Assembly (NCBI GenBank): GCA_023910675.1
Contig: JAAVWC010000016.1
Coordinates: 39,003 to 103,002 of the forward strand
Source: Gemmatimonas sp.
GTDB lineage: Bacteria; Gemmatimonadota; Gemmatimonadetes; Gemmatimonadales; Gemmatimonadaceae
DNA: 64,000 nucleotides
Direction: 5' to 3'
The notes beneath the pieces were generated by a model. It had not been told where the DNA came from. It was given only the letters and a program-made list of their open reading frames with translations, and searched no databases. Position 1 is the first letter of the stretch. The number at the start of each line of letters is the position of its first letter. The translations under genes were made by a program, and so were the position numbers. This document shows, piece by piece, positions 7,789 to 18,017 of the stretch.

Positions 7789-10700
7789 GCGCTGGTCGCC
7801 GGAAGCACGATGGTAACGGTCGTCCCGACGTCGGGTTCCGAACTTACGCCAATGGTACCGCCGTAGGCGTTGATGATGCCGTACGCTACACTCATGCCGA
7901 GTCCGGTGCCGACGCCGGCCGCCTTCGTGCTGTAAAACGGTTCGAACATGCGCCGCTGGATTTCGGCGGTCATGCCGCTGCCGGTATCGATGGCGGTAAT
8001 CTGCACCGCATCGCCATTGCGTGCCGTCCGCAGTGTGAGCATGCGCTCCGCAGTCGTGTGCATGGCATGCTCGGCGTTGCTCACGATATTCAGCAGCACC
8101 TGCTGCAGCTTCTGCGGATCGCCGCTCACCAGGGGACGTGAGTCGTCGAGTTCGAGGGCGACGCTGACTTTGGCATTGCGCAACGGATACGCACGCAAAC
8201 GCACCGTTTGTTCGATGACCGTGTTGATGTCGACCGGGCCGGTACCGCGTTCGGTTTTGCGCGCAAAGAGCAGCAAGTCGTTGATGACGCCCTTGGCGCG
8301 GTCGCTCTCCTGCTTGATGAGCGCGACCGATTCACGCTGCTCGCTGCCGAGTTCTTCTTCGAGGAGAATCTGCGCAAACGCCGAGATGCCGGTGAGGGGA
8401 TTGTTGATTTCATGGGCGACACCGGCCACGAGTTCGCCGAGGGCGAACATCTTTTCCGTGCTGCGCAGCTGCTCTTCGAGGCGGCGGTCCTGACTGACGT
8501 TGCGCACGCTCACAACCTGGCCGAGCATGTCGCCATCGTGACCGGTGAGCGGGCTGACGGTGACGGCGGCCGGGAACTCGGTACCGTCCTTGCGACGGTG
8601 TACGTCGTTGGAGAGTTGAATGCCCGACTCGACGACCCCGCTGTGCACCTCCTGCCCCTGCCGTGTGTCCTTCCCCACGACGAGCTGTTCGAAGCGCATG
8701 TCCATGAGCTCCGCTTGCGACCATTCGTATTCGCGCGCTGCGGCAGGGTTGGCGTAGCGAACGCCGAACCGGTCGAGAATGAAAATGGGGTGATTGATGG
8801 TCGTGAGCGCGGTCGCGAGCAGATGTTCACGTTCGCGGGCGAGACGCTCTTCTTCGTCGAGCAGCAGGGCATCGAGGGCCAGCGCGAGCGACGCGGACAG
8901 CCGTTCGAGCGTGGTGCGATCGCGGCGCAACAGCGGCGCCTGCTTGGGTGCGGAGACGATCAGGACACCCAGCACGCGGTCGCGGGCGAGCAAGGGAATC
9001 ACGAACGCCCATTCATCGGGGAGGCGTTCGAGCAGCTCCTTGGGGGTGTCGGGGGGGGCCTGCTCACGCATGGACGTGAGCTCCACCGGCTTGCCGTCGC
9101 GTGAGAAGGTTTGCCAGCCGGTCTGCGCCACCAGGCTGTCGTCCGCGCAGAATATCGAGTGTGCCGCTGCACGCGATGTACTCCATGACGCCGTCCCGTG
9201 CCCGGGCGACACCGATGGCTTTCCCGATGGACGGGACATTGCGATCGAGCACCGCCAGCAGCTCGACGGCACCGTCTTCGACGCTGCTGGCTTCGAGCGT
9301 AGCGCGCGCGAGATCGGCGGCGCCCTCTGCGCGTTGCCGCTGCAGGTCTTGCAGCGCGAACAGGCGTGCGGTCTCGACGGCGGTGCCGGCGTGTCGCGCG
9401 ATGATCGTGATGAGGTCGAGATCCTGCGCGTCGTACGGACGGGCGGCGGTCGCCAACAGTCGTATGACACCGGCGCTGCGATGGCCGAAGCGCACCGCGG
9501 CGCAAATTTCGGTAGATCCCAGACGGCGCATCCACGCCAGCCTCGAGGTGACAGGCCAACCGCGAGATGCCGGTATCCGCCGTCATCCTCGCCAGTGTGA
9601 GATCGGGGAGCGGCGCAAGCTCGCTGCTCACCATGCTGCCGTTTTCGAGACGCACGACGCGCCGGAGTTCGCCGTCGGCAGTGGTGAAGATGTCGCAACT
9701 GCGACTGGGCAACACCTGCTCGACCGCTTCGGCGATGCCATGCGGCAGGTTGTCTTCGCTGGCGAGCTGCGTCAGCTGCTGCTGGGCGCGCGCGAGGACC
9801 GTGAGGCGATCGGCGCGCCGCTCAAGTTCGTCGACGTACATGGTGTTGCGGAACGCCAGCGAAAACTGCGCGGCGATATCACCGAGCAGGCGTTTTTCGT
9901 CGTCGTCGAAGACATGCACCCCGGCGAAGCGCACCGACAGCAATCCCTGCGGCCACTCTTCGATCATCAGCGGCAACAGAGCGGCCGAGAGGACGCCCTG
10001 TTCGCTGAGTGACGCGTGCAACGGCAGGTTGTCGGGATCGTGCGAGAACTCACTGATGAACACCGGCTCGCCGGCCTGCACCACGTCGCCAAGGGCGGTG
10101 CGCCAGAAGTTCGTGGCGATGGCCTCGACGTTGGCGTTGCGCACGCCCCACTGCGTTTCGAATCGTGCGGTTCTCAGGCGCGGATCTGCCTCGTACACGG
10201 CAAAGCCGACCGCATGGAGTTCCGTGACCAGAACCGACGCGAGACTCGTGTACAGCGCTTCCCGTGTGGGCGCGTTGGCAAAAGCGCGGGCTGAGGCCGC
10301 CAGGATGGCATTGGCGCGTGCGGTGCGCGCGGCGTCCTCGGCGTTGCGCTGAGCCTCTGCGGTGGCCAGGCTGGCTTGTCGCAACAGTCGCTGCGTACGC
10401 ATGACGACGGCACCCTGTGCGGCGAGGAACTCCAGCGCCGACAGCTGTTCCTCATCGAAGTGCGCGTTGGCGGGATTGACGGCGGTGAGCAGCCCGATGA
10501 CCACATGGTCGAGCAGCACGGGGGCGACGGCCAGTTGCCGCACACCTAGCGGCTCGGCGACGAACTTGAAGATGCGCGGGTCGTTTACCGCATCATTCGT
10601 GAACTCGGCGCGCCGCAGTTCGATGGCATCGCGGAAGAACGACGGTCCCGGTTTGAGCGGGAGCCGCTGCCCGTCGAACACCGTGGTGGTGCCGCTCGGC

Positions 10701-10957
10701 GCGAGCACTTCGTAGTGTTCGGCGTCGATGAGCCGCAGGACGGCAGTCCCTTCGGCGGCGAAGACGGCGCGGGCCGTATCGGCAAGATGCGCGAAGAGCT
10801 GTGCGTCGGTGAGCTGCTGCTCGGCCAGATCACGCGCAAAGCGTGTCAGGAGCGAGAGCACCGATGGCGACGTGTCTGATTGGGCGCTGCTGGTGGTGAC
10901 CGGTATATCGATCACAGTCGCGGTGTACCTGCCCTGGGGACACAGCGCCCGCATCAT
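7785..10957 (-). pseudogene. multi-GAF/PAS sensor histidine kinase, two frameshifts
   Basis: Three frames read in succession form one kinase of about 1050 residues. The first frame (to about 9541) carries two GAF domains. The second (about 9541-9145) carries a third GAF segment (ICAAVRFGHRSAGVIRLL). The third (about 9145-7785) carries the end of another GAF, a PAS domain (TTINHPIFILDRFG), HisKA with GVAHEINNPLTG and HATPase with GVGTGLGMSVAYG. Each junction is repaired by dropping one base. No membrane segment is seen. The start is uncertain: ATG at 10957 or 10954, or a GTG at 10915 just before the conserved region. It runs directly into the HD-GYP regulator, its probable partner. Confidence 0.8.
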
Positions 10958-11017
10958 CGCTGGGCGGAAAAGGGGCAGGCACCGAGGGAACGGCGCCCAC
11001 CCCTTCACTTAGCGTAC

Positions 11018-11029
11018 CACCAATTGGTG
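11018..11029. promoter_or_regulatory. 12-bp perfect palindrome, candidate operator
   Basis: CACCAATTGGTG is a perfect dyad about 60 bp upstream of the GAF/PAS kinase start and is the only clear symmetry in the 140-bp gap before the zinc-ribbon gene. Position and symmetry would suit a dimeric regulator, but no binding protein can be named. Confidence 0.25.
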
Positions 11030-11097
11030 CGAGTGGCAATCAGGTAACGGCTGATGGCGGCCGGTTCATGCCGGTCTCAGCATTGCCAGGGTCGCGC

Positions 11098-11874
11098 TTA
11101 CTTCTTCTGCGCGTCGGCGACAGCGCGGTCGATTTCCGCACGGTGAACCTGGTAGTCCTCTACCTGGCTCGCGAGCTGCGGGGCGAGCGCTTTGAGGAGC
11201 CGGGCGTCGAACGTGCGCGCGGTGGCCTCGTCGTTGGTGAGACGGGCAGCGCGGGCGGCCAGGAGCAGGCCGAGCAGGTTGTCCGGCTGGCCCTGCAGAA
11301 TGGTGTCGGCTTGCGCCTTGGCCACGGCCGGGGTGTTGGTCACCTCGGCGATGCGGCCGTAGTGATAGCGCTCGTCGGCCGTGGGGCTTTCGAGCATTTC
11401 GTGCGACGCCAGCGCCATCGGGGCAAAGAAGGCGACCGAGTCAACCTTGCCGAACTCGGCGTATTCCATAATGCGGGTGTACAGGCGGTTCGCGCGCTCG
11501 CTGGGGGAGAGATTGGCGATGTTGGGCGCGGCCCCGCCGCCCGCTCCGCCGGCGAACGGCGCGCCCTGCGGCGCGGCGCCCGGGCCGTCGATGGCCTGGG
11601 TGGGGAGGGAGTTGGCCGACCCGTCGACGGCCGAGCCCTTCGCGGCGCCAAAGTTCTTGCCGGCGACCATGGCGATGAGCGCCAGGAGCGCGACGAACGC
11701 CACCCCCCACGGGAGCACAGCGGCCACGCCACCCGGCTGGGCGGTCTTGGCGGTGACGGGCAGGCCCTGGCCGAGCGGGGTGCCACAGCGATGGCAGAAG
11801 CGGGCGCCGGTTGACAGCGCGGCGCCACAGGCGGCGCAGAACCCAGCGCCGGCGGAAGTATTCGGAAGAGTCAT
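11098..11874 (-). CDS. zinc-ribbon single-pass membrane protein with helical repeat tail
   Basis: 258 residues. The N-terminus has two CxxC pairs (FCAACGAAL and FCHRCGTPLG), a zinc-ribbon of the DZR/zinc-ribbon-2 type. A hydrophobic span follows at about 52-72 (PWGVAFVALLALIAMVAG). After a Gly/Ala/Pro-rich linker comes a mostly helical region (130-258) resembling TPR-type repeats, with 'ARAARLTNDEATARTF'. It probably anchors in the membrane with the ribbon in the cytoplasm and the repeat part outside. Function unknown. It is divergent from glnA with only 27 bp between the two starts, so their promoters must overlap coding sequence or each other. Confidence 0.75.
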   Translation of the reverse strand: MTLPNTSAGAGFCAACGAALSTGARFCHRCGTPLGQGLPVTAKTAQPGGVAAVLPWGVAFVALLALIAMVAGKNFGAAKGSAVDGSANSLPTQAIDGPGAAPQGAPFAGGAGGGAAPNIANLSPSERANRLYTRIMEYAEFGKVDSVAFFAPMALASHEMLESPTADERYHYGRIAEVTNTPAVAKAQADTILQGQPDNLLGLLLAARAARLTNDEATARTFDARLLKALAPQLASQVEDYQVHRAEIDRAVADAQKK

Positions 11875-11901
11875 GTGCGGTGAAAGTTAGTACCTTATGG
11901 C

Positions 11902-13269
11902 ATGGCCACGCCAAGCCGTTCCCTCGTCCCTGCCAACCTGTCCGGTGCGACCGCTGCGGACATCCTCGAACTGGCCGAAGCGCAGCAGGTGCGCTTTCTG
12001 CGGCTCCAGTTCACCGATATCCTCGGCGTCATCAAGAACGTTGAAATCCCCAGTTCGCAATTCCGGAAGGCGTTGCAGGGGGACATCATGTTCGACGGCT
12101 CCAGCATCGCCGGCTTCGTGCGGGTGGAAGAGTCGGACATGCTGCTCGCTCCCGATCTGAGCACGTTTCAGATATTTCCGTGGGGCGACCCGTCGGCCCG
12201 TGTAGGCCGCCTGATCTGCGACATCAACATGCCCGATGGCACGCCGTTTCATGGCGACCCGCGCGGGGTGCTCAAGCGGCAGCTTTCGCGGGCCGCAGCG
12301 CAGGGTTTCGTGATGAATGCCGGCATGGAAGCCGAGTTTTTCCTCTTCAAGCCCACCGACGACGGGCGTCCGGCCACGCATACGCACGACGTGGGGGGCT
12401 ATTTCGACTTGGCGCCCATGGATCTTGGCGAAGATGCACGCCGGGCGATCGTCGATACGCTGGAGCAGATGGGCTTCGAAGTGGAAGCCTCGCATCACGA
12501 AGTGGCGCACGGGCAGCACGAGATCGATTTCCGCTACGCGGATGCGCTGAAGACGGCCGACAACATCGCGACGTTCCGTTTTGTCGTGAAGCAGGTGGCG
12601 CGCCAGTTCGGGCTGATCGCCTCGTTCATGCCCAAGCCGGTCTTCGGGCAGAATGGGAGCGGCATGCACACGCACCAGAGTCTGTTCCGCAATCACCAGA
12701 ATGCGTTCTGGGATCCGTCGGGCGACTGGGGGCTGAGCAAGACGGCGCTGCACTACATTGGCGGCTTGCTCAAGCATGCGCGCGGAATGACGGCGGTGAC
12801 GAATCCGCTGGTGAACAGCTACAAGCGGCTGGTGCCGGGGTTCGAGGCGCCGGTGAATGTGGCGTGGAGTATGCGCAACCGTTCGCCGATGATCCGGGTG
12901 CCGGAGCGGCGCGGGTCGGGAACACGGCTGGAGCTGCGTACCCCCGATCCGGCGGCCAATCCGTATCTGGCGTTGACGGTGATGCTCGCGGCCGGTCTCG
13001 ACGGGTTGTCTACCGACGCGGATTGGCGCGAACCGATCAATACCAACATCTGGGAGATGTCGTATCGCGAGCGCCGCCGTCTGCGCGTGGACGATTTGCC
13101 GCAGTCACTGCACGACGCCTGCGACGAGCTGGAGAAGGACGAAGTGATCTGCGACGCGTTGGGCGAGCACATCACGCAGCAGTTTCTCGCTGCCAAGCGT
13201 GCGGAGTGGAACGAGTACAACCAGCGGGTTACGCAGTGGGAGTTGGACCAGTACCTGGCGCGGTACTGA
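11902..13269 (+). CDS. glnA: glutamine synthetase type I
   Basis: 455 residues, the usual GS-I length. It joins ammonia to glutamate using ATP and is a dodecamer in the cytoplasm. Visible motifs are the DGSSIAGF loop near residue 65, the metal-binding MEAEFFLF strand, the ATP-region NGSGMHTHQS near 250, NPLVNSYKRLVPG, and the RNRSPMIRVP/GTRLELRTPDP substrate region. The place of the adenylylation Tyr in proteobacterial enzymes reads MSYRERRRLRVDDLP, without the NLYDLPP motif, so it is nearer the GS-I-alpha group that is controlled by feedback rather than by adenylylation. A terminator-like hairpin follows at 13310. Confidence 0.97.
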   Translation: MATPSRSLVPANLSGATAADILELAEAQQVRFLRLQFTDILGVIKNVEIPSSQFRKALQGDIMFDGSSIAGFVRVEESDMLLAPDLSTFQIFPWGDPSARVGRLICDINMPDGTPFHGDPRGVLKRQLSRAAAQGFVMNAGMEAEFFLFKPTDDGRPATHTHDVGGYFDLAPMDLGEDARRAIVDTLEQMGFEVEASHHEVAHGQHEIDFRYADALKTADNIATFRFVVKQVARQFGLIASFMPKPVFGQNGSGMHTHQSLFRNHQNAFWDPSGDWGLSKTALHYIGGLLKHARGMTAVTNPLVNSYKRLVPGFEAPVNVAWSMRNRSPMIRVPERRGSGTRLELRTPDPAANPYLALTVMLAAGLDGLSTDADWREPINTNIWEMSYRERRRLRVDDLPQSLHDACDELEKDEVICDALGEHITQQFLAAKRAEWNEYNQRVTQWELDQYLARY

Positions 13270-13309
13270 GCGAACGTTTGGCATGCTTTTGTCGGATTCA
13301 GCAGGTGCA

Positions 13310-13335
13310 GCTGCCGGCCGTCGGCAGCCGTTTTC
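13310..13335 (+). terminator. hairpin terminator after glnA
   Basis: GCTGCCG and CGGCAGC form a 7-bp GC stem around a 5-nt loop and are followed by CGTTTT. It sits 40 bp after the glnA stop and just before the start of the superoxide dismutase gene. Confidence 0.5.
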
Positions 13336-13352
13336 GTCAGACTGGAGTCAGC

Positions 13353-14144
13353 GTGGATCGTCGAGGATTTCTGCAGAGCGGAGCGGGCGCCGTTGCCGGC
13401 GTCGCGTTGGCGGGACTGGTGCCGCTGTCGGCGGCCAGCGCCCTGAGCACCGGGATGGAGGGTGACACCGTCGCCGGTCGCCGGTCGCCGGCCGCGTCGC
13501 CGGTCGCGCTCGATGCGGTGCTGAGCCAGAAGTACCCGTTCACGCTGCCCGCCCTCCCGTATGCTCCCGCTGCGGTCGAACCGGCGGTGGACGCGCAGAC
13601 CATGACCATTCATCACGACCGGCATCATGCGGCGTACGTGACGAATCTCAACAAGGCGCTCGAGACGCAGCCCGCGCTGCACGCGATCACCTTGGGCGAA
13701 CTGCTCATGGGGTTGCGCCGGTGGCCGGCGGCGGTGCAGACGGCGATCCGCAACAACGGTGGTGGGCACGCCAATCACGCGCTCTTCTGGAACCTGCTGG
13801 CGCCGGGAGCGAAGAGCGCGGCGGCGCCCACCGGGACAGTTGGCCGACATGATCACGCGCGACTTCGGCACGTTGGCGGCTGGTGAATACTGCGCTCAAG
13901 ACGGCCGCGGTCGGGCAGTTCGGCAGCGGCTGGTCGTGGCTGGTGAAGACGGCCACGAACCGATTGGCCGTGCGCGGACTCCCCAATCAGGACTCGCCGC
14001 TTGCTCGACGGCGAGTTGCCGATCGTGGGCATCGATGTGTGGGAGCACGCGTACTACCTCAAGTACCAGAACCGCCGCGCCGATTACGTCGACGCCATTA
14101 TTTCGCGCATCAACTGGGACGTCGCTTCGGCGCAACTCGGGTGA
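13353..14144 (+). pseudogene. Tat-signal Fe/Mn superoxide dismutase, three frameshifts
   Basis: A GTG at 13353 opens with a twin-arginine signal (DRRGFLQSGAGAVAGVALAG). The SOD core follows: FTLPALPYAPAAVEPAVD, MTIHHDRHHAAYVTNLNKAL with the first His ligand, and NNGGGHANHALFWNLLAP with the second. The frame changes near 13836 (resuming GQLADMITRDFGTLAA), near 13882 ([22 protein letters not shown]) and near 14003 ([22 protein letters not shown]), the last carrying the Asp and His ligands. It ends at TGA 14142-14144. All metal ligands survive across the frames, so it is either badly sequenced or only recently broken. The product would detoxify superoxide outside the cytoplasm. Confidence 0.85.
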
Positions 14145-14213
14145 GTGTCACGCGCGGTGCGTGAGCAGCGTGACTGCTCTCACTCACCCCGTGCGATGGG
14201 TTATTGTGCGCCT

Positions 14214-15478
14214 ATGGCACGAGTAGTCATCACGACGTGGGGATCATTCGGCGACGTCAATCCGTATCTCGGATTGGCGACGGCGCTGCGGGCGCGGGGG
14301 CATGTGCCCGTCATGGCTATGCCCTCGTTTTATGGCGCCACCGTTCGCGACGCCGGCTTCGCGTTCGCGGCGGTGGAGCCCGATGCCGACCCCGGCGCTC
14401 GATCCCGGCGCTGGTGCGCAAGGTGATGGATCCGCGGCGCGGCACCGAAGCCATCTTCCGTGAAATTCTGTTGCCGCATTTGCCGGCGGCGCACGCCACG
14501 CTCATGGCCGCGGTGCAGGGCGCCGATTGCATGATCACGCATCCGGCGGCGCTGGCCGCGCCCATCGTGGCTGAGCAGACGGGGATCCCGTGGCTGTCGA
14601 CGGTACTCTCTCCGCTCAACTTCATGTCGGCGTACGATCCCATTCTGCCGCCGCCGGCGACCTGGGTGCGTCATCTGCCATGGTGGGTGCTGCGCAAGAC
14701 GGCGCCCTGGGTCGCTGATGCGGGGCGACGAGTGACGTCGCGCTGGATGGAGCCGTTGCAGGAGTTCCGCGCCTCGCTGGGGTTACCGCGCGCCATCCAT
14801 CCGATCTTCGATGGGCAGCACTCGCCATACGGCACGCTGGCCATGTATTCGAAGGTGTTCGGCGGGCCGTTTGCGGACTGGCCGCAGCAGGTCACCATTA
14901 CCGGGCAACTCCGCTACGACGTGTCGCATGGTGCGGTGCTGTCGCCGGAGATCGAGCGCTTTCTCGATGCCGGCGATGCCCCCATCGTGTTTACGCTCGG
15001 CAGCTCGGTGGTGCTCATTGCCGAGCAGTTCTGGGATGAGTGCCTCGACGCCACGCGCCGCATGGGGGGGCGGGCGATTTTGCTGGCGGGGCCGGTACAA
15101 TCGGCGCGGTTGCAGCCACGCGTGTCGTCGAACGTGCTCGTCGTGGATGCGGCGCCGCACTCGCTGTTGTTTCTGCGGGCGGCGGCCATCGTGCAACCGT
15201 GCGGCATTGGCACGACGGGCACGGCGTTGGCATCGGGACGTCCGCAATTGGCCGTGCCGTACACCAACGATCAGCCCGACAACGCGTGGCGGCTGTGTCG
15301 GTTGGGCGTGGCGCGCATGATGTCGCCGCGGGCGTACCGCGGTCGTGCGGTGGCGCGCGAGCTCACGACGTTGCTGTCGGCGCCGGGGTACCGGCAGCAG
15401 GCGGAGGCCCTTGCCGCAGTCGTTGCCAGTGAGCGCGGTGCCGAGCTGGCGTGCGACCGAATCGAGGCGTTGCTGTGA
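14214..15478 (+). pseudogene. UGT-type glycosyltransferase (GT1/GT28), one frameshift
   Basis: The ATG at 14214 starts ARVVITTWGSFGDVNPYLGL, the N-terminal acceptor-side fold of nucleotide-sugar glycosyltransferases. The frame breaks near 14400 and resumes as SIPALVRKVMDPRRGTEAIF, continuing without a stop to 15478. The C-terminal donor-binding region reads QPCGIGTTGTALASGRPQLA then VPYTNDQPDNAWRL, the UGT/MGT signature 'HGGxGT...GvPxxxxPxxxDQxxNA' with the usual His-Gly-Gly changed to Pro-Cys-Gly. Such enzymes transfer sugars to lipids or small hydrophobic molecules; the acceptor here is unknown. The total of about 420 residues is normal for the family. A hairpin with GACTGC/GCAGTC arms follows the stop. 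Confidence 0.83.
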
Positions 15479-15480
15479 GC

Positions 15481-15526
15481 GTGTGGACTGCTCGCACGGA
15501 GGGATGGCAGTCGCGTGGCCACACGA
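15481..15526 (+). terminator. stem-loop downstream of glycosyltransferase
   Basis: An outer GTGTGG/CCACAC pair and an inner GACTGC/GCAGTC pair flank a loop containing TCGCACGGAGG. It starts 3 bp after the stop codon. No U-tract follows, so termination is only suspected. The rest of the gap to 15663 has three tandem GGATGCCT-type copies at about 15533-15560 and no gene. Confidence 0.35.
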
Positions 15527-15663
15527 GGACCTCGGATGCCTCGGATGCCTTGGATGCCTTCGTGTGATCAGTTCCACCGCGCCTTGCTGTTCACGCCGGT
15601 GTTGCCGCTGACCCGGTAGGTTGAGGTTCCTTACCCGTGCACTCGTCACTTAGGATTCCATAC

Positions 15664-16585
15664 ATGCGCTCAACATCGTGGCTTGGTACTGGTGCTCTCG
15701 CCTGCCTTACCGGTTTCGCGCTGGTGCTTTCTGTCCCAACACCAGTGAATGCATGGGGCGATGCGGGGCACCGCATTATCGGGCTGGTGGCCGCGACGAC
15801 GTTGCCATCAGATATGCCGTCGTTCTTCCGCGACGCCGCCCCGCGTCTGGCCTACCTCAATCCGGAACCGGACCGGTGGAAGGATCGCAGCGGAGCGTCA
15901 GCTCGATCCCGCGCTCGAAGGCGGCACGTCACCCGATCATTTCATTGACAGCGACATGGTGACGTCCGCGCGGCTTGCGGGAGCCCTCGCGGCGCGCGAT
16001 CGCTGGGGGTATGCCGACTCCGTGCGGGCTGCCGGCGTATCGCCGCAGGTCATGGGGTTTCTCCCGTTCGCCATTCTCGAATACACCTCGAAGTTGCGCG
16101 CGGATTTTCGCTTGTGGCGCATTGCTCCCGACGCGACGGTGCGGGGGTGGATAGAGCAGCGCATCATCGAGGATGCCGGCCTTCTCGGACACTTTGTGGC
16201 CGACGGATCCAATCCGCACCACACGACGAAGCACTACAACGGATGGACGGGCGAAAACCCCAACGGCTACACCACCGACAATCGCTTTCACGGGCGATTC
16301 GAATCGCAGTATGTGCAGGCACATATCCGCGAAGGTGACGTGCGGGCGGCGCTGACGGGACCAGCGCAGGCATTTCCTGGCGTGCGACCGGCGGTGCTGT
16401 CGTATTTGGCACGCACGAATCAGCTCGTCGACACGCTCTACGCGCTCGAGAAGGTTGCCACCTTCCGGCCGGAAACAACCACGCCGGAGCAGAAGGCCTT
16501 CGCGGTGTCGCGCATGGCCGCCGGCGCCGCGATGTTGCGAGACCTCTGGTATACTGCGTGGATTACGAGCGCGCGGGGGGAGTAA
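15664..16585 (+). pseudogene. exported P1-nuclease/phospholipase C-like zinc enzyme, one frameshift
   Basis: A signal peptide (GALACLTGFALVLSVPTPVNA) is followed at once by WGDAGHRIIGLVAA. A mature N-terminal Trp followed by a nearby His is the zinc-binding start of the S1/P1 nuclease and bacterial phospholipase C fold. The frame slips near 15890 and resumes as ERQLDPALEGGTSPDHFIDSD. Further candidate zinc ligands are in GLLGHFVADGSNPHHTTKHY and the preceding acidic residues. About 305 residues in total, normal for the family. It would act outside the cytoplasm on nucleic acid or phospholipid. A GTG at 15637 is an alternative start. Confidence 0.75.
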
Positions 16586-16640
16586 GCACTTCCACGAGTT
16601 GCCATTGCGCAACACACCGACCGAAACGTTAGGTTCACCA

Positions 16641-17222
16641 ATGGCCTCCTGGCTCACGCGGATGTTCGGAATGCGCGCCCCACTCGTGGTCTGCGGAATC
16701 CCCGTGGTGCTGCACAACACCCGAGATGATATTTCGGATGTCGAGGTGCTCGATAGGCTTCGCGAGGCGCTCGAGCTCATTGCGCGTTTCGCGCCACGCC
16801 GATTGCGGCATCTGCAGCGGGACGTGCGCGCCATTCGCGTCGAGCGGTTTCCAACACGCGGTGCCTTTGTGCCTCAGGAGCAGGTGGTCCTCACCGAGCT
16901 CACCTTTCTCGCGCGACGCGACATCTCCGCAGCGCCGGTGGCGTCGAGCATCCTGCACGAGGGCGTCCACGCGCGGGTGCACGCCTTTCGCGCGCGCGTG
17001 CTGCGGGGATTCCCTTCGGTTCCGGATATGGCCCGGGAGGAACGGCTCTGCCGGCGCGCTGAGCTGGCCTTTGGCCAGTTGTTGCCACCGGCACTCGGCG
17101 CACCGGTCGTGGAGCGCGCCATGCAGTCGCTGGCATTGGCTGATCGCGATGTGGCGCCGGTGGTAGACTGGCAGGTGGCGCGTGAACGTCAGGACGCCGC
17201 CGATCGCGACACACCGCGCTGA
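16641..17222 (+). CDS. hypothetical protein with HExxH zinc-peptidase-like motif
   Basis: 193 residues with no signal peptide or membrane span. The centre reads SSILHEGVHARVHAF, an HExxH motif with a further His three residues later, as in zincin metallopeptidases. Around it are ordinary helices and no recognised peptidase family signature, so catalysis is only a possibility. It lies 55 bp after the P1-nuclease-like gene and 24 bp before the metallo-beta-lactamase-fold frame, all on the plus strand, so these may be co-transcribed. The ATG at 16641 is preceded by AACGTTAGGTTCACC, with AGG as a weak ribosome site. Confidence 0.6.
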   Translation: MASWLTRMFGMRAPLVVCGIPVVLHNTRDDISDVEVLDRLREALELIARFAPRRLRHLQRDVRAIRVERFPTRGAFVPQEQVVLTELTFLARRDISAAPVASSILHEGVHARVHAFRARVLRGFPSVPDMAREERLCRRAELAFGQLLPPALGAPVVERAMQSLALADRDVAPVVDWQVARERQDAADRDTPR

Positions 17223-17246
17223 ACGCGCGTCGTTACCGTCGTATCA

Positions 17247-18017
17247 TTGAGCATTGAGTCTTCCCGAGCCTCGCGACGCGCGTTCCTGTTATCGGCTACC
17301 GGATGTGTGGCGCACGTGCTGTTCAGTGCCGCGTGCGCACCTCGCAGCACGCGGGTGCGGTGGACGGCGCCGAGCACTCCCACGGTGCGCACCGCGCCGT
17401 TTGCCCGTCTCGATGCCATCGGTGCCGGTGCGTGGGCCCTCGTGTCGACGCCCCTCGGCGGTGATCGCACGACCTTCGCCAACGGGGGCATCATTGCCGG
17501 CCGCACCGGGGTCGTGGTGATCGAGGGGTTCTACCGAGACGCCGGCGCAGCGTGGTTGGCGCAGCAGGCACGTGAACTGACGGGACGATGGCCGACGCAC
17601 GTCGTGCTCACGCACTATTACGTGGATCATGCGAGCGGGGTGAGTGCGTATGCCGACCACGTCGTGCGCCCGACGTTGCATGTCACGGCGCCGACGCGCA
17701 TCGATCTGGGCGATCGCGTCGTCACGCTCGACCCCGTGCATGGGCACACGAGCAGCGATCTCATCGTGCACGACCAGGACGCGGCGATCACCTTCAGCGG
17801 TGATCTTGTGTGGAACGGCATGTTTCCCAACTATGTCGATGCGCAGCCCATCGCCCTGCACGCGCAGGTCGACCGGTTGGTGTCGATGGTGTCCAAGCGA
17901 CAGCTGCTGGTACCGGGGCACGGCGCGGTGAAGAGTACTCCGTGTGTGAACCACAGGGATCCGCTACTCAAGCAGCGCGTGCGTGACGCGGCCGAAGCCG
18001 AAGAGCGGCGATTCTAG
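17247..18017 (+). CDS. Tat-exported metallo-beta-lactamase-fold hydrolase, C-terminus replaced
   Basis: A TTG at 17247 is the only start after an in-frame stop. The N-terminus carries a twin-arginine signal (SRRAFLLSATGC). The MBL fold shows THYYVDHASG (the HxHxDH zinc motif with the first His varied), a GHTSSD loop, FSGDLVWNGMFPNY and PGHG. After PGHG, where the family has about 30-60 more residues of its own, the protein instead reads VNHRDPLLKQRVRDAAEAEE, which is nitroreductase sequence, and ends at TAG 18015-18017. The true MBL C-terminus therefore seems to have been lost by a deletion. Whether the enzyme is still active is unclear. Confidence 0.7.
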   Translation: MSIESSRASRRAFLLSATGCVAHVLFSAACAPRSTRVRWTAPSTPTVRTAPFARLDAIGAGAWALVSTPLGGDRTTFANGGIIAGRTGVVVIEGFYRDAGAAWLAQQARELTGRWPTHVVLTHYYVDHASGVSAYADHVVRPTLHVTAPTRIDLGDRVVTLDPVHGHTSSDLIVHDQDAAITFSGDLVWNGMFPNYVDAQPIALHAQVDRLVSMVSKRQLLVPGHGAVKSTPCVNHRDPLLKQRVRDAAEAEERRF

